DNA from: Chimonanthus salicifolius
Lineage: Eukaryota > Streptophyta > Magnoliopsida > Laurales > Calycanthaceae
Assembly (NCBI GenBank): GCA_013350335.1
Contig: CM023540.1
Coordinates: 3,224,001 to 3,288,000, forward strand
Direction of reading: 5' to 3'
DNA: 64,000 nucleotides
Shown: one piece after another, positions 24,486 through 38,159 of the stretch
Layout of the letters: each line of letters opens with the position of its first letter
Position numbering within the stretch: the first letter of the stretch is position 1
Made by a program: the position numbers and the translations under genes
The notes under the pieces: generated by a model
Told to the model about the DNA's origin: nothing
The model's input: only the letters and a program-made list of their open reading frames with translations
Databases searched by the model: none

Positions 24486-27400
24486 TGTAACGCCCCGCCC
24501 TTTTTCACTTGCTTTTTCCTGTAAATTCAGAGTCTTTTTTTTTTTTTTATAACAGAGTAGAGTGATAGAGCACGGGACGTCACGACGCGAGCTAAGTCCG
24601 AACTTCCAAAGTCCGACCCTTAACTGGCCAACCCTATGTGTGCATGGACTCAGTCCACTAAAATGGTTCACACATAGCAATATCAACATGCGGAATAAAA
24701 ATCATAACATTCAAATTGGGGAATCCATAATAGAACCAAGTTCTATTCCATTCAGATAGCAAAGTACGTCAAGTCTTTAATCATCATTATCATAAGATAA
24801 TTATTCAGTAAAACAGCCAACCATAGCAAATTCATCTCTAAGTTATTACATCCGAACTCTAGATACTCAAAATACAAGCCCATGAGTATCTTTAAACAAA
24901 TATAAATTAACAACCTCCAAGCTCCTAAGCCTGGCCCGTTTCGTGTTCATCGTTCCCTTCGTTTCTTGTATCATCAACTAAAGGGTAGAAGTAGGGCGTT
25001 AGTACAACGCGCCCATTAGGCATTCCAATTAGGGTTCACACATGGGTTAGTACCAAAAATCCAGATATAATATATATCAAAACCAGTTATAATAAATCAA
25101 TCCATACTTTCAAAACATTGTATCCAAAACAGTGTATGATATTAGAGATCCAGTCATACCAATAAAACCAAAAATCTTGCATGATAATAAAGATGCGATT
25201 CGATGACATGCCATGCTATCATGTGCAATGAGACCCACCCATCGCAGAACATATGATATACTCTTGATGGAATTCTCCTCATCAAGGTATCTTCCTGGTG
25301 GAATTCTCATCACCAAGGTCTTCTCTCTTGATGGAATTCTCCTCATCAAGGTATTCCCCACAGTTGCCTTACGAACATTCCAACGGAGTGTGGGCTCCAG
25401 TTACTTAGTATCCTCTTGATGGAATTCGCATCATCAAGGTATCCCCCCACTAGTGCTTTACGGACGCCCCGACGGAGTGTGGGTCCCTGGTTACCTGTCA
25501 TCCCTCCCGTGCTATGCATGAGATGCAAATACCACATGCTATGCAATTATACAAAATCATAGCATTTAAAAGCTCATATTTAAAACACATGCTATTTTAT
25601 CAAATAAACATAGCATATAAAATCATAATTTGAAACATAACCTTTGCCATATTAATTCATCAAATCAAGATAAAAACATTGTACATAAACCCATGGTTTC
25701 AAAGAGGTGGAATCCTACAAAAGATCGCTACGTGTCCTTGCGTCTTTCGTCCGGTAGCTGCTCACGATCGTAAACACCTGGTGAGGTCCCGTTACCTTAT
25801 AATATAAAATCAATTAAAACCAAGTCCCACTTGATTTATAATATTTTAAGTCCATACACCATGGCCGAACCCATGGTTTATCATTTTAGCCGATATTACC
25901 AAATTGCCATTGGTCTAATCTTTAATTAACAATTTATTCATTTTAATTACAATTTTGCCATTATACTTATCCATGGCCATTTGCCTTCCTTATTTTTCAT
26001 ATATTTACAAGATTGCCATCCATGGCTAATATAACCCGTTTTAGCAAGTATTTACAACCTTGCCATTGCCTCCAACAACTTAGGCTTAGGTTCCATCACA
26101 TAGATCCATTTATTTATTTTAAACATCCATAACACTCCCAATAACCCACAACCATAGATCCATAAATAAAACCTTCCCTTACTTTAATCATATTAGGCTC
26201 ATTCAAGACTCATAAAAACTGGTTCATCATCTTAGGTCCATAAATGACCCATAATCTATATCAAGTCCACAAAATCCATAATCATTCAAGATCCATGCTT
26301 AGATAGTTCATAAATAGAAACTTCCTAAATTTAATATATAAATTCCATACTTAGAAAGTTTCCAACTTTAATCTCCACCTTCCATATCTATAAGGTTTCC
26401 ATACTTAGATAGGTTCTAATTTAATCTCCACTTTCCTTAATTAGATACGTACTAATTTAATAACCATTCTCCATATTTAGAAGGTTTCCAAACGTTGCAT
26501 GTATCTTTCCATGCTTGGATAGTTTCCAAAATTTAGATTCCATAATTAGAAAGTTTCCATTAAACCAATCAAAATCCATCAACCTTAACAAAACAACTCC
26601 ATGGGGTTCGGCCATACACCATGGCCGAAAAGCTATGGTTCACCATCCTTTTTATTAAAAGATTTAAAACACCTCTTAACCAACTCCAATCAAATTCCTT
26701 TAATAAATTAAATCCATAAATATAGTTGGTAGTGTTCGGCCACACACTATGGTCGAACCTCACCCCTTCCCTTTTTTTTTTTTTTTTTATTCTTTTGATC
26801 TAATCAAACAACATAATAACCTTTCTAAAATCATAAGCATGAATCCATAATCTTCATGCTTGAAACCCCATAAACTTATTAACAATTTCCATGGCTTTTA
26901 TTATTAACAATCCAATAAAATAAACCATCAACCTTTTATGGGGTTCGGCCCTTGATCATGGTCGAACCCTATGGTTCATCAACTTCTCATTAAACCATTC
27001 AAAATCCCTTTTTAAAACATGTAGAATTAGTCCATGGCTTTTATCCTTAAAATTCCATACATTAACCATAATAGTATGACCCATGTTTCTTCTATAAAAT
27101 CACCAAAACCCTTCCATGGGGTTCAGCCATGCACCATGGCTGAACCCTATGGTTCATCCATGATCATCTCTTAATTCTTCTTCCATGGGGTTCGGCCATA
27201 CACCTTGGCCGAACCCTATGGTTCGTTATCTTAAATAAACAAAAATCATAAGATCACTTACCGGTTCCGCGACTCCTTCGGTTTTCCGTCAGTGGATCTT
27301 GTTCTTCCAATCCTTCTCCTTTCCTTAGTCTTTTCTTGCGTATGCCGTGAACCACTTTGTGTTGCTGCTCTTGTGCTTGCTGTTGTCTCTCTTCCTTTGA

Positions 27401-28470
27401 TAATGATTGCCGTGCATGAGAGTTTGAGAGAGAGAGAGAGAAAGAAAGAAAAATTGGAGAAAGATGTGAAATCCATGCGCCCATGTCCTTCTCTCCTTTT
27501 ATTATTTTCCCTTGGTTCCATCGTTGGAAGTTGCTTAAGATAATACTCAATCCAATGCCGTGTATTCCTTGCTTAAATCATTATTGCTGTGTGCACTTGC
27601 TATAGTTCTTTCTTTTATAAAAAGCTCCACTTAATCCCATATTTAGAAGGTAATATGCGCCCCTCCTTGCCTTCTTTTATTAAACCTCTCTTGGATCCCA
27701 ATTTAGACAAACCTTGCGTCTCTTGCTTCTCTTTCTTTTATTAAATAACACTCCACACGGTCACCCTTATTTGAAATAGCCATTGCCTTAATTAATCTTC
27801 CAATCAGTCCTATCTTATTAAAATAGCAAGACCCTTAAGTTTAGCCATTCTTAATCCTCAATTTAGAATGTGCTATGCGCCCATTGTGTTTAACAATTGC
27901 CTCTTTATAAAATCTCCATTTAATCCCAAAAATAGAAAGCGCCATTTTAATCAAGGAAAGACCCTTCTTTAGGGACTCCAACCCATGCGCATATTTATAT
28001 GTGGCTAAGACATCTTAATTATTTAGTAATAGGATATTATTGCCTAATCCCAATTTAGACAATACCTTGGTCGCATATACTCCTTGATTTTTGTGATAGA
28101 AAATCCTATCTTGTATGCACATATCTTATGGGAATCCTTATACTCGGCCATGCATCTATCTTTATTTGGATTTAGACAATCGGATGACCTCAATTTATCC
28201 CAACGTGTGGCCCATTTTAGATTCATCCCAAAACCTTTCCATCAATGCCTTTCATTATTTAGAAAATCCCTAATATTGATTCATAAAGCCAAACCATTAA
28301 CCATGACCTAAAACCCCATTTAAATTTATTTGAAACCACTTATCAAATTCGTTGGGTCTTAATTGAGCAAAGACCCAACATTTTACCCGTCTTAGATCCA
28401 TATCTAAAATTCACAATTTAAATGGGTAATTTCTGTAAATATTTATAACTTGGAAATCCAGGGTATTACA
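24486..28470 (-). mobile_element. Complete A solo-LTR-like element, TSD cataa
   Basis: A 3,985-bp element starting TGTAACGCCCCGCCC and ending GGGTATTACA, with perfect cataa duplications (24481-24485, 28471-28475). It contains hairpin tandem repeats (25255-25440), palindromes near 26604, 26727, 26939, 27119 and 27189 (half unit 25861), and the complement of donor GTAAGT (cacttaccggttcc, about 27255-27268). Its long sense 5' region (27540-28440) repeats gccgtg-gcgcccc and ccc-aatttaga words. No coding sequence. Confidence 0.88.
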
Positions 28471-28654
28471 CATAATGAATTACTAAAATAATTCAACCCA
28501 TTTAAATTTTAATAAAACCAATTCCACAATCAATTGGGTCCTAATTGGGTCATAGACCAATTCTTTATCCACATAAGATCCAAGACTAATATTCACAGTT
28601 TAAAAATGGATAATTTTCACATAAATAATAATTTGAGAAATCCGGGGTACTACA
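28471..28654 (-). mobile_element. Terminal piece of the A element begun at 22613
   Basis: Continues from the cataa TSD through attcaacccatttaaattt and ends CCGGGGTACTACA, a mutated GGTGTTACA end. The next base starts ggtctttggtaggattcc, the plus-sense A block that normally follows the GC-rich region, so this element was itself inserted in another A copy. The first five flanking bases are ggtct; the partner TSD has been lost by deletion. Confidence 0.75.
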
Positions 28655-28882
28655 GGTCTTTGGTAGGATTCCACCTCTTTGAAACCATGGGTTTAATGTA
28701 CAACGTTTTTATCTTATTTTGATGAATTATATTGTGACGGATAGGTTTCAAAATGTGAGTTTTAAATGCTATGTATATTGATAAAATAACATGTGTTGGA
28801 TATGTTTCAAATTGTGATTTTAAATGCTATGTTTAAATGATAAAATAGCATGTGTTTTAAATGTGATTTTAAATGCTATGTT
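28655..28882 (+). mobile_element. Middle piece of a plus-sense A element
   Basis: ggtctttggtaggattccacctctttgaaaccatgg followed by short repeats of TTTTAAATGCTATGTTTA and ATAAAATAGCATGTG. These are the standard A sequence between the GC-rich block and the hairpin repeats. It is interrupted at atgtt by 28883-33135 and continues at 33136. It is probably the downstream part of the element starting at 19887. Confidence 0.7.
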
Positions 28883-31800
28883 TGTAACGCCCCGCCCTTT
28901 TCCACCCTTCCGAAAATCAGAGTCTATTTTTTTCTTTATAAATAAGTAAAGTGGAAGAGAGCAGGAAGCGTCACGACGAGAGTTAAGTCCGGACTTCCAA
29001 AGTCCGACCCTTAACTGGCCACCCATGTGTGCATGGACCAAGTCCATGAAAACCAAACCACACATAGAACTAAGTAAAACTTGCGGAATATACATAACTG
29101 ATTGCGGAATAAATCAAATATGTGGAATAACAATAGGATAACAATCCTATTCCAAATCAGATAGCAAAGTACATCCATTACTTAATTGATATTAACATAA
29201 CTTAAATATCCAAACATTAACCATCCAAACCATGACAAATAAATCTACGTTATTATAATTCCGAATAACATAAACAACATATGGATTAATCATCCGAGCA
29301 CACATCCAAGCTCCAATGCTTGGCTCCAATCACGTCCTCGTTCCGTTCCTTTCCTATGTCATCCACTAGGGTAGAAGTAGGGTGTTAGACAACGTGCCCA
29401 GTAGATATTCCGATTAAGGCTAACACATGGGTTAGTATATAAAATCCAGATATAATATACCATATCATACTTATAAAACATCGTATCCAAAATCATGTAT
29501 GATAACAGAGATCCAATCATACAGATAAAAACCAGTAAACTTGCATGATAATAAAGATCATATCATGCCGATTCAATGTCATGCCATGCTAGCATATGTC
29601 TTATGCAATGAGTCCCACCAATCACATACATATAATCTCTTGATAGTATTCTTTTCTCTTGATAGTATTCTTATCTCTTGATAGTATTCACCTCATTAGA
29701 TTACTCCTCACGACTTACGGACGCCCCGACGGAGCGTGGGTCTTCGGTTAAAGTATCCCTCACTTTACGGACGCCCAGACGGAGTGTGGATCTCCGGTTA
29801 AAATACCCTTCACGACTTACGGACGCCTCGACGGAGCGTGGGTCTCCGGTTACATTCCATCCCTCCCATGCCATGCATGAGATGCAAATGCCAATCATGC
29901 TACAGAATATTACAAAACATAGCATGAAAATCCCATAATTGCAACATATTGTTTGATACCAAAATAACTTATCAAACATGAAATAAAATCGTCAAAAGTA
30001 CATAATACATATCCATGGTTTCAATGATGTAGGAATCCTACCAAAAGACTGCTCAAGTGTCCTTTGCTTCTTAATCCGGCAACTGCTCAAGGTCTTGCAC
30101 CGTTTGTGAGGTCCCGTCACCTTGTTTATATATCAACAAGTCAAGACAATATCTATATAATTTCCAATTAAGTCTAAGTCCTTACACACACTTTGTGGGG
30201 TTCGGCCATACACCATGGCCGAACCTCACTTACTTTGTTTGATCCCTCTTTGATCTATTACTCCATCACCACTTAGTTATTCCTTTAACAATTACTCATC
30301 TACCATTGGTAACCACCTAAGTCCACAAAATACAAGCTTGTGGGGTTCGGCCATACAACATGGCCGAACCTCACTTCCTTATTTTGGTGCCTTTCTTATA
30401 GTCCTTTGATCATTAATTTAAAACCAAGATCAAACTACCTTGATTCATACATCTAATCAATTGTACCATAATTATTTAACCTTGATAATAACCTAAGTCC
30501 ATAAAAATATCCCCCATGGGGTTCGGCCATACACCATGGCCGAACCCATGGTCCATCATTTCTGGCTATATTTACATTTTTGCTACTCCTTCTTCCCTTT
30601 GTTTAATATTGCTAATAACCCATGTCCATATAACAATCCACCTTAGTGGGGTTCGGCCATACCCTATGGCCGAAACTCACCAACTCAAATTTGATCTTTT
30701 TAATCCTTTCTAATTAAATCCAAATGCCATTCCAATCATCTAATTATCTAGCCCTTAGTCCTCCATCATTGTCACTCTATGGGGTTTGGCTCTACACATG
30801 GCCGAATCCTATAATTCCTTTTATTCATCAAAACCTTTATCCATCAAAGAATGGTTCTCATAACCCCATCCATTGGAATATTTTTAAACCTTTTTTTAAA
30901 ACCAAATTCCATACATAGCACTTGGTGGGGTTTGGCCATACACCATGGCCGAACCTCACCCCTTTTGGTTTTGGTGTTCCTTTTTGCCATTCTTCTTAAA
31001 AACCATTAACCATCCATGTCTATCATTTTTCCATCTATGTTAACCCTTTTAAAACATTATAAAACCAACAATGATTTCTAATCATATTCATACTCTATAT
31101 AACTCATAAAATGGCCCATGGGGTTCGGCCATGTGTATGGTTCTCTTTATTCAAACCTTCCTATTTACACATGGTTTATACCCCACATCTTAGCCATAAT
31201 CATAGTATGGTTCAGCCATCCAATGGCCAACCCAAACTGTCCATCATATCTTCATATTAAACACCTTAAAACCTTAAATCATTGTATGGTTTTTATCCCT
31301 CAAAAACCATACAATTATCAAATCATTTTCATGGGGTTCGGCCATCCAAAGTGGCCAAACCCTATGATCCACTTTCTACTCTTTTTAAACACCATCTTCC
31401 ATGGTTTAAACCTTTGATAAATTCGGCCATATCATGGCCAAATCATGTTCCCTTATTCATTTTACTCAACAAAATGTTATGGAATGCTTACCAATCCTCT
31501 TAGCTTCTCTTCTTGCCTTTTGATCCTTCCTTCCATCCTTCTTGCTCCCTTAGATCCTCTAGCCGATTATGAGCTTCAATCAATGGTGAAATCACCAAGG
31601 CTTGTTCGGCCAAGAAGGTAGATTTTGAGAGAGGAAAATAGATGAAACTCAATGCTTCTTGAGATGTAAAATTCGGCCAAATGATGTAGTGTGCCTCTTT
31701 TGTAGTATTTCTTTGAAATCAGCCCCAACTTCTTTCAATTCCATCCTTAATCCTTCTCCTTCCTTGATGCTTTACTGGTCCTCTAAAGGCAAAATGTGGG

Positions 31801-33135
31801 AGAGAGTGGAAGAGAGAAGAGAAGAGAATGAGATGGAAATTCCTCAATGGAGGGGTCGGCCAAGGGGTGTGAAGTGCTCCTTGGTTGTACCCCTTTTATA
31901 ATTAGCCTAAGTCCTTTTCCTTTTCCCCTCTTTACTTCTTGGTTTGTTCAAGGTGTCCCTTGGCTTAACCAAGGAGACCTTTGACACAAACCAAGGCATC
32001 CCTTGGCACTCCCAACGTGTACACCTTGGATTGTGCCTCTTGGGTTTCATCCCATGAGATGGAAAATCCTATCTCATTGTGGTTTGTGCACTCCTATCAA
32101 TCAGCCCCTTAAACCTCTCATTTACCCTCATCATTACTGGTATAACCAAGGAGTCCCATGGCTTAACTATGGGACAGTTGGCCTAAGCTTAGATAATCCT
32201 TCCACCTCCCCACGTTGGGCTTTGGGTTTCCATCATGAGATGGAAACCCTCCAAATTCCCAATGTAATTCTTATCTCATTTCATTAAGTCTTATGCATGG
32301 GATACCACTCCCAAGTATCCAACGTGTGGGACTTTGCTTGAGGTCTTTGAGATCAACACAACTCTCATTTACCCACTTGACTCACTTGCGTTAAAAGGTC
32401 TCCATGGCTTCCCATCCAACTCATTCAACTCATTAGCTCAACTCACCCATTTAATTCCTCTCATTTAATGCACTTGAGTCAACTCAATTGTTTAATTCAT
32501 TTCCAACTCAATTCAGCCTCAACTCAACATAATTTAACTCAATCCTTTTAGCTCACTTGATGGTTCACATGGTCAACATGGTCAACTTGGTCAAACTTGA
32601 CCCATTGGGTCCCCATTTAACTTCTTGATCCAATTAGGTGCCATGACCCATTTAAGTGACAATTATCCATTTAAATGTGGTTTACCCAATTGCACCTAGC
32701 TTACCCATTTACCCTTCATTGAACTCCCATTCAATTCAGCCTAACCTAATTAAACTTGAGCTGACCCAATGGTCAAACAAGTCCACCGTCACCCATTGGG
32801 TAGTTGACCCATTTAATCACACATACCCAATTATTTTCAACCCGGATTCTATCCTTGATCCATTGGATCATAATTGGGCTATTGACCCAATTCTTAGCCA
32901 TTTATTTCCATTGATCCACATCTACCATCCGTTGGGCAATTGACCCAACATTTATCAAGCCTTACCCATTTACTTCTAACTAGCTCATATATGATCCATT
33001 GGGTCCCAATTGGACTTTTGACCCAATTGGCAATCTTAAATAATTCTTACCCATTTAAGGTTCATATCTTTTCAATTCACCATTTCAATGGCATTTTCGT
33101 GAATATTGATATCTTTGAAAAATCGGGGTGTTACA
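28883..33135 (-). mobile_element. Complete A solo-LTR-like element (long 5' variant), TSD atgtt
   Basis: A 4,253-bp element starting TGTAACGCCCCGCCC and ending CGGGGTGTTACA, with perfect atgtt duplications (28878-28882, 33136-33140). Palindromes or halves lie near 30198, 30344, 30519, 30648, 30781, 30927, 31120, 31211, 31331 and 31419. Its sense 5' region (31900-33110) differs from the common type. It is rich in ACCCATTT, CAACTCA and GGTCAACATGG words and resembles the 5' part of 55504-56931, defining a long-5' subfamily. Confidence 0.88.
32380..33060 (-). repeat. ACCCATTT / AACTCA word-repeat tract
   Basis: About 680 bp with many irregularly spaced copies of ACCCATTT, TTGACCCA and CAACTCA. 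The matching plus-strand words (AAATGGGT, TGGGTCAA, TGAGTTG) occur at 55590-55940, including a regular 19-bp tandem. This is the variable part of the long-5' A subfamily. Confidence 0.65.
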
Positions 33136-33365
33136 ATGTTTATATGATAAAATAGCATGTGTTTCATTGGCATCTCATGCATGGCATGGGGTGAAGGATA
33201 TGTAACCGGAGGGACCACACTCCGTCGGGGCTTCCGAAAAACCTATGTGGGATACCTTGATGTGCTTTTCCATCAAGAAGAAACTGGAGGGTCCACACTC
33301 CGTCGGGGCATCCGAAAGACCTATGTGGTGGGTACTTTTATGTACATGTGATGGGTGAGACTCAT
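33136..33365 (+). mobile_element. Continuation of plus-sense A element to next insertion
   Basis: After the atgtt TSD the A sequence resumes with GCATGTGTTTCATTGGC, catgcatggcatgggg, and two GGAGGG-CACACTCCGTCGGGGC hairpin-type repeats (33205-33320). It runs to gactcat, the insertion point of the element starting at 33366. The expected remainder (stem-loop and 3' terminus) is missing. Confidence 0.7.
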
Positions 33366-34190
33366 TGTAACACCCTGGATTTTCAATTTATTAATATATA
33401 TGAAAATTACCCATTTAATTTGTGAATTATTAAATATCGATCTTAGATGGGTAAAGGGTTGGGTCATTGCCCAGTTAAGACCCAGCGGATTGTGGAAATA
33501 GTTTTAATAAAATTAAATGGGGTTGAATTTAAATTAGTATTGCAATATTATATAAATAAGGAAGAAGATAATTGTGCATGGCTGAATATTGGTTATGCAA
33601 TCTATGAATATGCGCATAAGGGGATTACTAAATAAGGATATATTGCATGGCCGTGTGAATGGGATTTACACATCTAAGGAGATATACGCATGATGTGTTA
33701 GAATATATCTAAAAGGGTTATTTCCATTGATTAAAATCGGCACTAGGGGAATTACTAATTGAAGGGTTGGCAACTACTAATTATAGGCAACACAAGGGGC
33801 GCAGTGGCACTTTCTATTTGAGACACAAGCAAGGGCGCACGACATAAGGGAATTACTAACTTGGTACCTTCTAAATTGGGACCAATTGGAAGTAATAAAA
33901 GAGGCAACAAGGAGGGGCGCACGGCTTACACACATAGCCAAATTCTCTCTCCCTCTCAAGATCATTCTCTACACAAAGAGAAGGAGAAGGCAGCCAGCAA
34001 GAGGTGTTCTCAGTTTTGGAAAAATCAAGAAGAAAGGAGAAGGATTGGAAGAGCAAGAATCAATCGAAACCAGTTAGTATTTTATAAATTTTGTTTAAAA
34101 GAAAAGAACCATAGGGTTCGGCCATGGTGTATGGCCGAACCCCATGGAAGAAGAATGGGAGATGATTTTGATAAACTTAATAGCATCAAA
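33366..34190 (+). mobile_element. Partial A element, 5' part, deletion-fused
   Basis: Starts TGTAACACCCTGG after ctcat. It contains the sense 5' region, a TAATAAAAG TATA-like word (about 33894), a leader (33920-34070), donor-like GTTAGTAT (34073) and one palindrome (34117). It then switches near 34165-34195 to opposite-orientation A sequence. No 3' end and no second ctcat are found, so the right part was deleted. Confidence 0.75.
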
Positions 34191-34677
34191 TAATTCATGG
34201 GGTTCGGCCATACACTATGGCCGAACCCTATGTCCATTATTTTCACCTTATTTATAACACTGCCATTGTTTCCATCAAACATTTCATTCACTTTAATCTA
34301 TCACACAAAGGCCCTAAGTCCACCAATTATTACCCATTTGTGGGGTTCGGCCATACCACATGGCCGAACCTTACCATATTGATTTTAGTCCCTTTTTCAA
34401 GTCCTTAAACCATCATCCATCCATGGCTAACATAAATTGGTATGCGCCAATTAATATTTAATCAATCACTTATGTTAAGTCCATGACCAATCCATGTTAG
34501 AGCTCCATTATTGATCCATTAACCTAACCATATCAAGTCCATAAATCCATAATCATTCCCCATGGGGTTCGGCCATACACCATGGCCAAACCCATGGCCT
34601 ACCATTTTTACCCTTATTTACAATTTTGCCATGGTCTCCATTACCTCATGTTTATGTTCAAAACATAGGTCTATAAT
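34191..34677 (-). mobile_element. Partial opposite-orientation A element (piece 1)
   Basis: Begins around aaataattcatgg and carries palindromes near 34200, 34342 and 34564. It stops at ataat, the TSD of the next insertion. With 38027-38159 and 41547-43441 it forms one A element that lacks its sense 3' half but has an intact sense 5' end at 43441. Confidence 0.75.
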
Positions 34678-37600
34678 TGTAACGCCCCGCCTTTTTCACT
34701 CGCTTCTTCCCATAAATTCAGAGTCTTTTTTTTTTTATAACAAAGTAGAGTGATAAAGCGTGGGACGTCACGACGCGAGCTAAGTCCGAACTTCTAAAGT
34801 CTGACCCTTAACTGGCCAACCCTATGTGTGCATGAACTCAGTCCACTAAAATGGTTCACACAGCAATATCAACATGCGGAATAAAAATCACAACTTGTAG
34901 AATCATAACATCAATTTGCGGAATCATAATAGAACCTAGTTCCATTCCATTGATAGCAAAGTACTTATTCAATAAAATCACAATCATCATTATCCAAATA
35001 AAACATCCAACCATAGCATTTCATCTAAGTTATTACATTCTGAAATCTGGATACTCTCAATATAAATCCCTGAGTATCTTAAACAAAAATAAAACTAAAA
35101 GCGTTCCAAGCTCCTATGCTTGTCCATTTCCACATTTAACGTTTTCCTCATTTCCTGCATCATCCACTAGGGTAGAAGTAGGGCGTTAGAACAACGCGCC
35201 CAGTAGGTATTCCAATTAGGGCTAACACATGGGTTAGTACCAAAATCCAGATATAATATATATCAAATCCAGTTATAATAAATCATACCATACTTATAAA
35301 GCATCGTATCCAAAACAGTGTATGATAATAGAGATCCAATCATACCGATAAAAGCCAAAACCTTGCATGATAATAAAATTCATAATCATTCCGATTCAAT
35401 GCCATGCCATGCTATCATATGCAATGAGTCCCACCCATCACATGTACATAAAATGTACCTCTCCACATAGGTCTTTTGGATGCCCCGACGGAGTGTGGAA
35501 CCTCCGGCTACATTTTCACACATAATATACTCTTGATGGAAAACTCCTCATCAAGGTATCCCCCACGATTCTTTTACGGACGCCCTGACGGAGTGGTGGA
35601 TCTCTGGCTACATAGTATCGTCTTGGTGGAATTCTCCTCATCAAGGTATCCCCCACTAGTGCTTTACGGACGCCCCGACGGAGTGTGGGTCCTCGGTTAC
35701 CATTCATCCCTCTCATGCCATGCATGAGATGCAAATGTCCACATGCTATGCAATTATACAAAATCATAGCATTTTAAAGCTCATATTTGAAACACATGCT
35801 ATTTTATCAAATAAACATAGCATATAAAATCACCATTTGAAACATATCCTTTGCAATATAAAATCATCAAAATAAGATAAAGACAATGTACATAAACCCA
35901 TGGTTTCAAAGAAGTGGAATCCTACCAAAGGCCGTTACGTGTCCTTGCGTCTTTCGTCGGTAACCGCTCAAGATCGTAAACGCCTTATGAGATCGCGTTA
36001 CCTTATAATACAAAATAAATCAAAACCAAGTCCCACTTGATTTACAACTTTTAAAGTCCATTAACCAATCCCCATATTTACAAGATTGCCATTCATGGCC
36101 AACCTTCCATCTTAGTATGTGTTCACAACTTTGCCCTTGGTTTAATCATTTCAAACCTTCCACTCCTTAACACATAAACACAATAGATCCATAACTGATT
36201 CATAGACATCTAAGTTCACCAAACAATTCCAATGGGGTTCGGCCATACACCATGGCCGAACCCATGGTCCCTTCTTTTTCTTAATTACGAAAATGCCATT
36301 CATGGTTATCATTATCCCTTATTCTCATTCATAAGGTGCTTAGACTAATAATTAACCCAATAATGCGAGTTCATAAACTAAAAAACCTCATGGGGTTCGG
36401 CCATACGCCTTGGCCGAACCCATGATCCTCCACTTTATTTAAAATACACAAAACATAATCCACAAATTTGATTCATGGTGTCTTTGTTTCCAATTTTCAC
36501 TAATGATCCATAATTAGCAAGTCCCCATTTAGAAGGTCCATTTTTAGAAAGTTTCCAAGTTTAGCATTCTTCCTTCTATAATTAGATAATTTCCAATTTT
36601 AGCATGCAACTTCCATAATTAACAACCTTCCCATTTTAAACTCCTCCTTCTATTTTTAGAAGGTTTCAAAATTAACATTCCCTAATTAGAAAGTTCTTAA
36701 TTAAAACTTTCTAATTTAGTTTTCACTTTCCAAAGATAAACAAACTTCCATAAATGGACTTTAGTGGGGTTCGGCCATACACCATGGCCGAACCTCACCT
36801 ATATAAACAAATCTAATCCTTTCCATTCACTTTCTAAATTAATATAACATCCATACATAAAAGCTTTCTAATTTAGCAAACTCCTTCCATAATTGGAAGC
36901 TTTCCAAATTAAGCAAACTCCTTCCATAATTGGAAGCTTTCCAAATTTAGCACACTCCTTCCATAATTGGAAGCTTTCCAAATTTAGCAAATCAAAATCC
37001 ATCAACCCTTCCAAAAGAACCCCATGGCCGAACCCTATGGTTCATGATCTTGACCATTTAATCCCTTCAAATTACATAACATTGACATCAAACTATTATT
37101 TAAAAGTAACCAAACCAATTCACCTCCCTGGCCGAACCCTATGGTTCTTTAATTTCTTTCCTTGAACATAATTCCATAATTTTCTTCCTTAATTCCATAA
37201 TCTAATTGCATTAACATTATCAACAACTCCCATAAAAATTCATGAACATATTTCGTGGGGTTCGGCCATACACCATGGCCGAACCTCACCCATTTTCTTC
37301 CATTCCTTTGATCTTATATCTTAGCCATAATCACATCATGGTTTGGCCAATGCAATGGCCGACCCATATCCTTTACCATATCTCTATTTACAATTATCAT
37401 GATTATCTCCCAATCTTCTTCCATGGGGTTCGGCCAAACAACTTGGCCGAACACTATGGTTCTTTATTTCAAAATAAATTTATCAATTAGATACTAACCT
37501 TTTCCGATTCCTTGCTCTTCCAATCTTTCTCCTTTCTTCTTAATTTCTCCCAAGCCAAGAACACCTCTTGCTGGCTGTCTTCTCTTCTCTTTGTTCTTTC

Positions 37601-38026
37601 ACAAAACCGAACTAATCTTGAAATTGAATGTATTGCCGTGAATTAGACTTGCAAGAGAGAAAGTAATTTCGGCTATGGTGTGTGTAAACCATGCGCCCCT
37701 TGCTACCTCTCCTTTTTAACATATTCCAATCGGCCAATCTTAGAAGGTGTTAAGATTGTAATGTGAGTGCCGTGTGCCCCTCTTCCTTAGATGAGTAATG
37801 CCGTGAGCCCCTTCTTCTTTCTTTTATTAAACCCTCCAATTAGTCCCATAATAGAAGGTGCCATGCACCCCTTATTTATTTTAGCCATTACCGACCTCCC
37901 TTTCTTATTTTAATACATCACCATCGGCCAATGCCAAGATGAGAATAGCAATGCCGTGAGCCCTTTCCTTGTGCCTCTTTTAGATGATCTATGCGCCCAA
38001 CATAGATGAGAATTCGGGGTATTACA
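34678..38026 (-). mobile_element. Complete A solo-LTR-like element, TSD ataat
   Basis: A 3,349-bp element starting TGTAACGCCCCGCC and ending GGGGTATTACA, with perfect ataat duplications (34673-34677, 38027-38031). It contains a T-tract (34723-34737), the stem-loop region (34823-34864, degraded on one side), GC-rich block (35926-36003), palindromes near 36236, 36392, 36767, 37258, 37350 and 37427 with halves at 37022 and 37131, a 37-bp tandem repeat, and the complement of a donor near 37494. Confidence 0.88.
36881..36990. repeat. Three 37-bp tandem repeats with TTCCATAATTGGAAG
   Basis: CTCCTTCCAT begins at 36881, 36918 and 36955. Each copy contains CTTCCATAATTGGAAG, a near-perfect short palindrome, followed by CTTTCCAAATTTAGC. 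The same words occur scattered in the spacers between large palindromes of nearly all A copies. The spacers therefore appear to have grown from this smaller repeat. Confidence 0.85.
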
Positions 38027-38159
38027 ATAATTGATCATTCGTAAAACCAAATATAAAACTCCCAAGTTGGTCCGTAACATAGGCTCATAATTTGATTCAT
38101 AAATCAAACCATTAACCATGACTTAAAACCCCATATGATCCCTTAATTTGGTCCATGGG
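38027..38159 (-). mobile_element. Partial opposite-orientation A element (piece 2)
   Basis: Short stretch from the ataat TSD to atggg (ttgatcattcg...ttaatttggtccatggg). It is ordinary A spacer sequence immediately before a palindrome. The next A element was inserted inside that palindrome's left flank. Confidence 0.75.
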
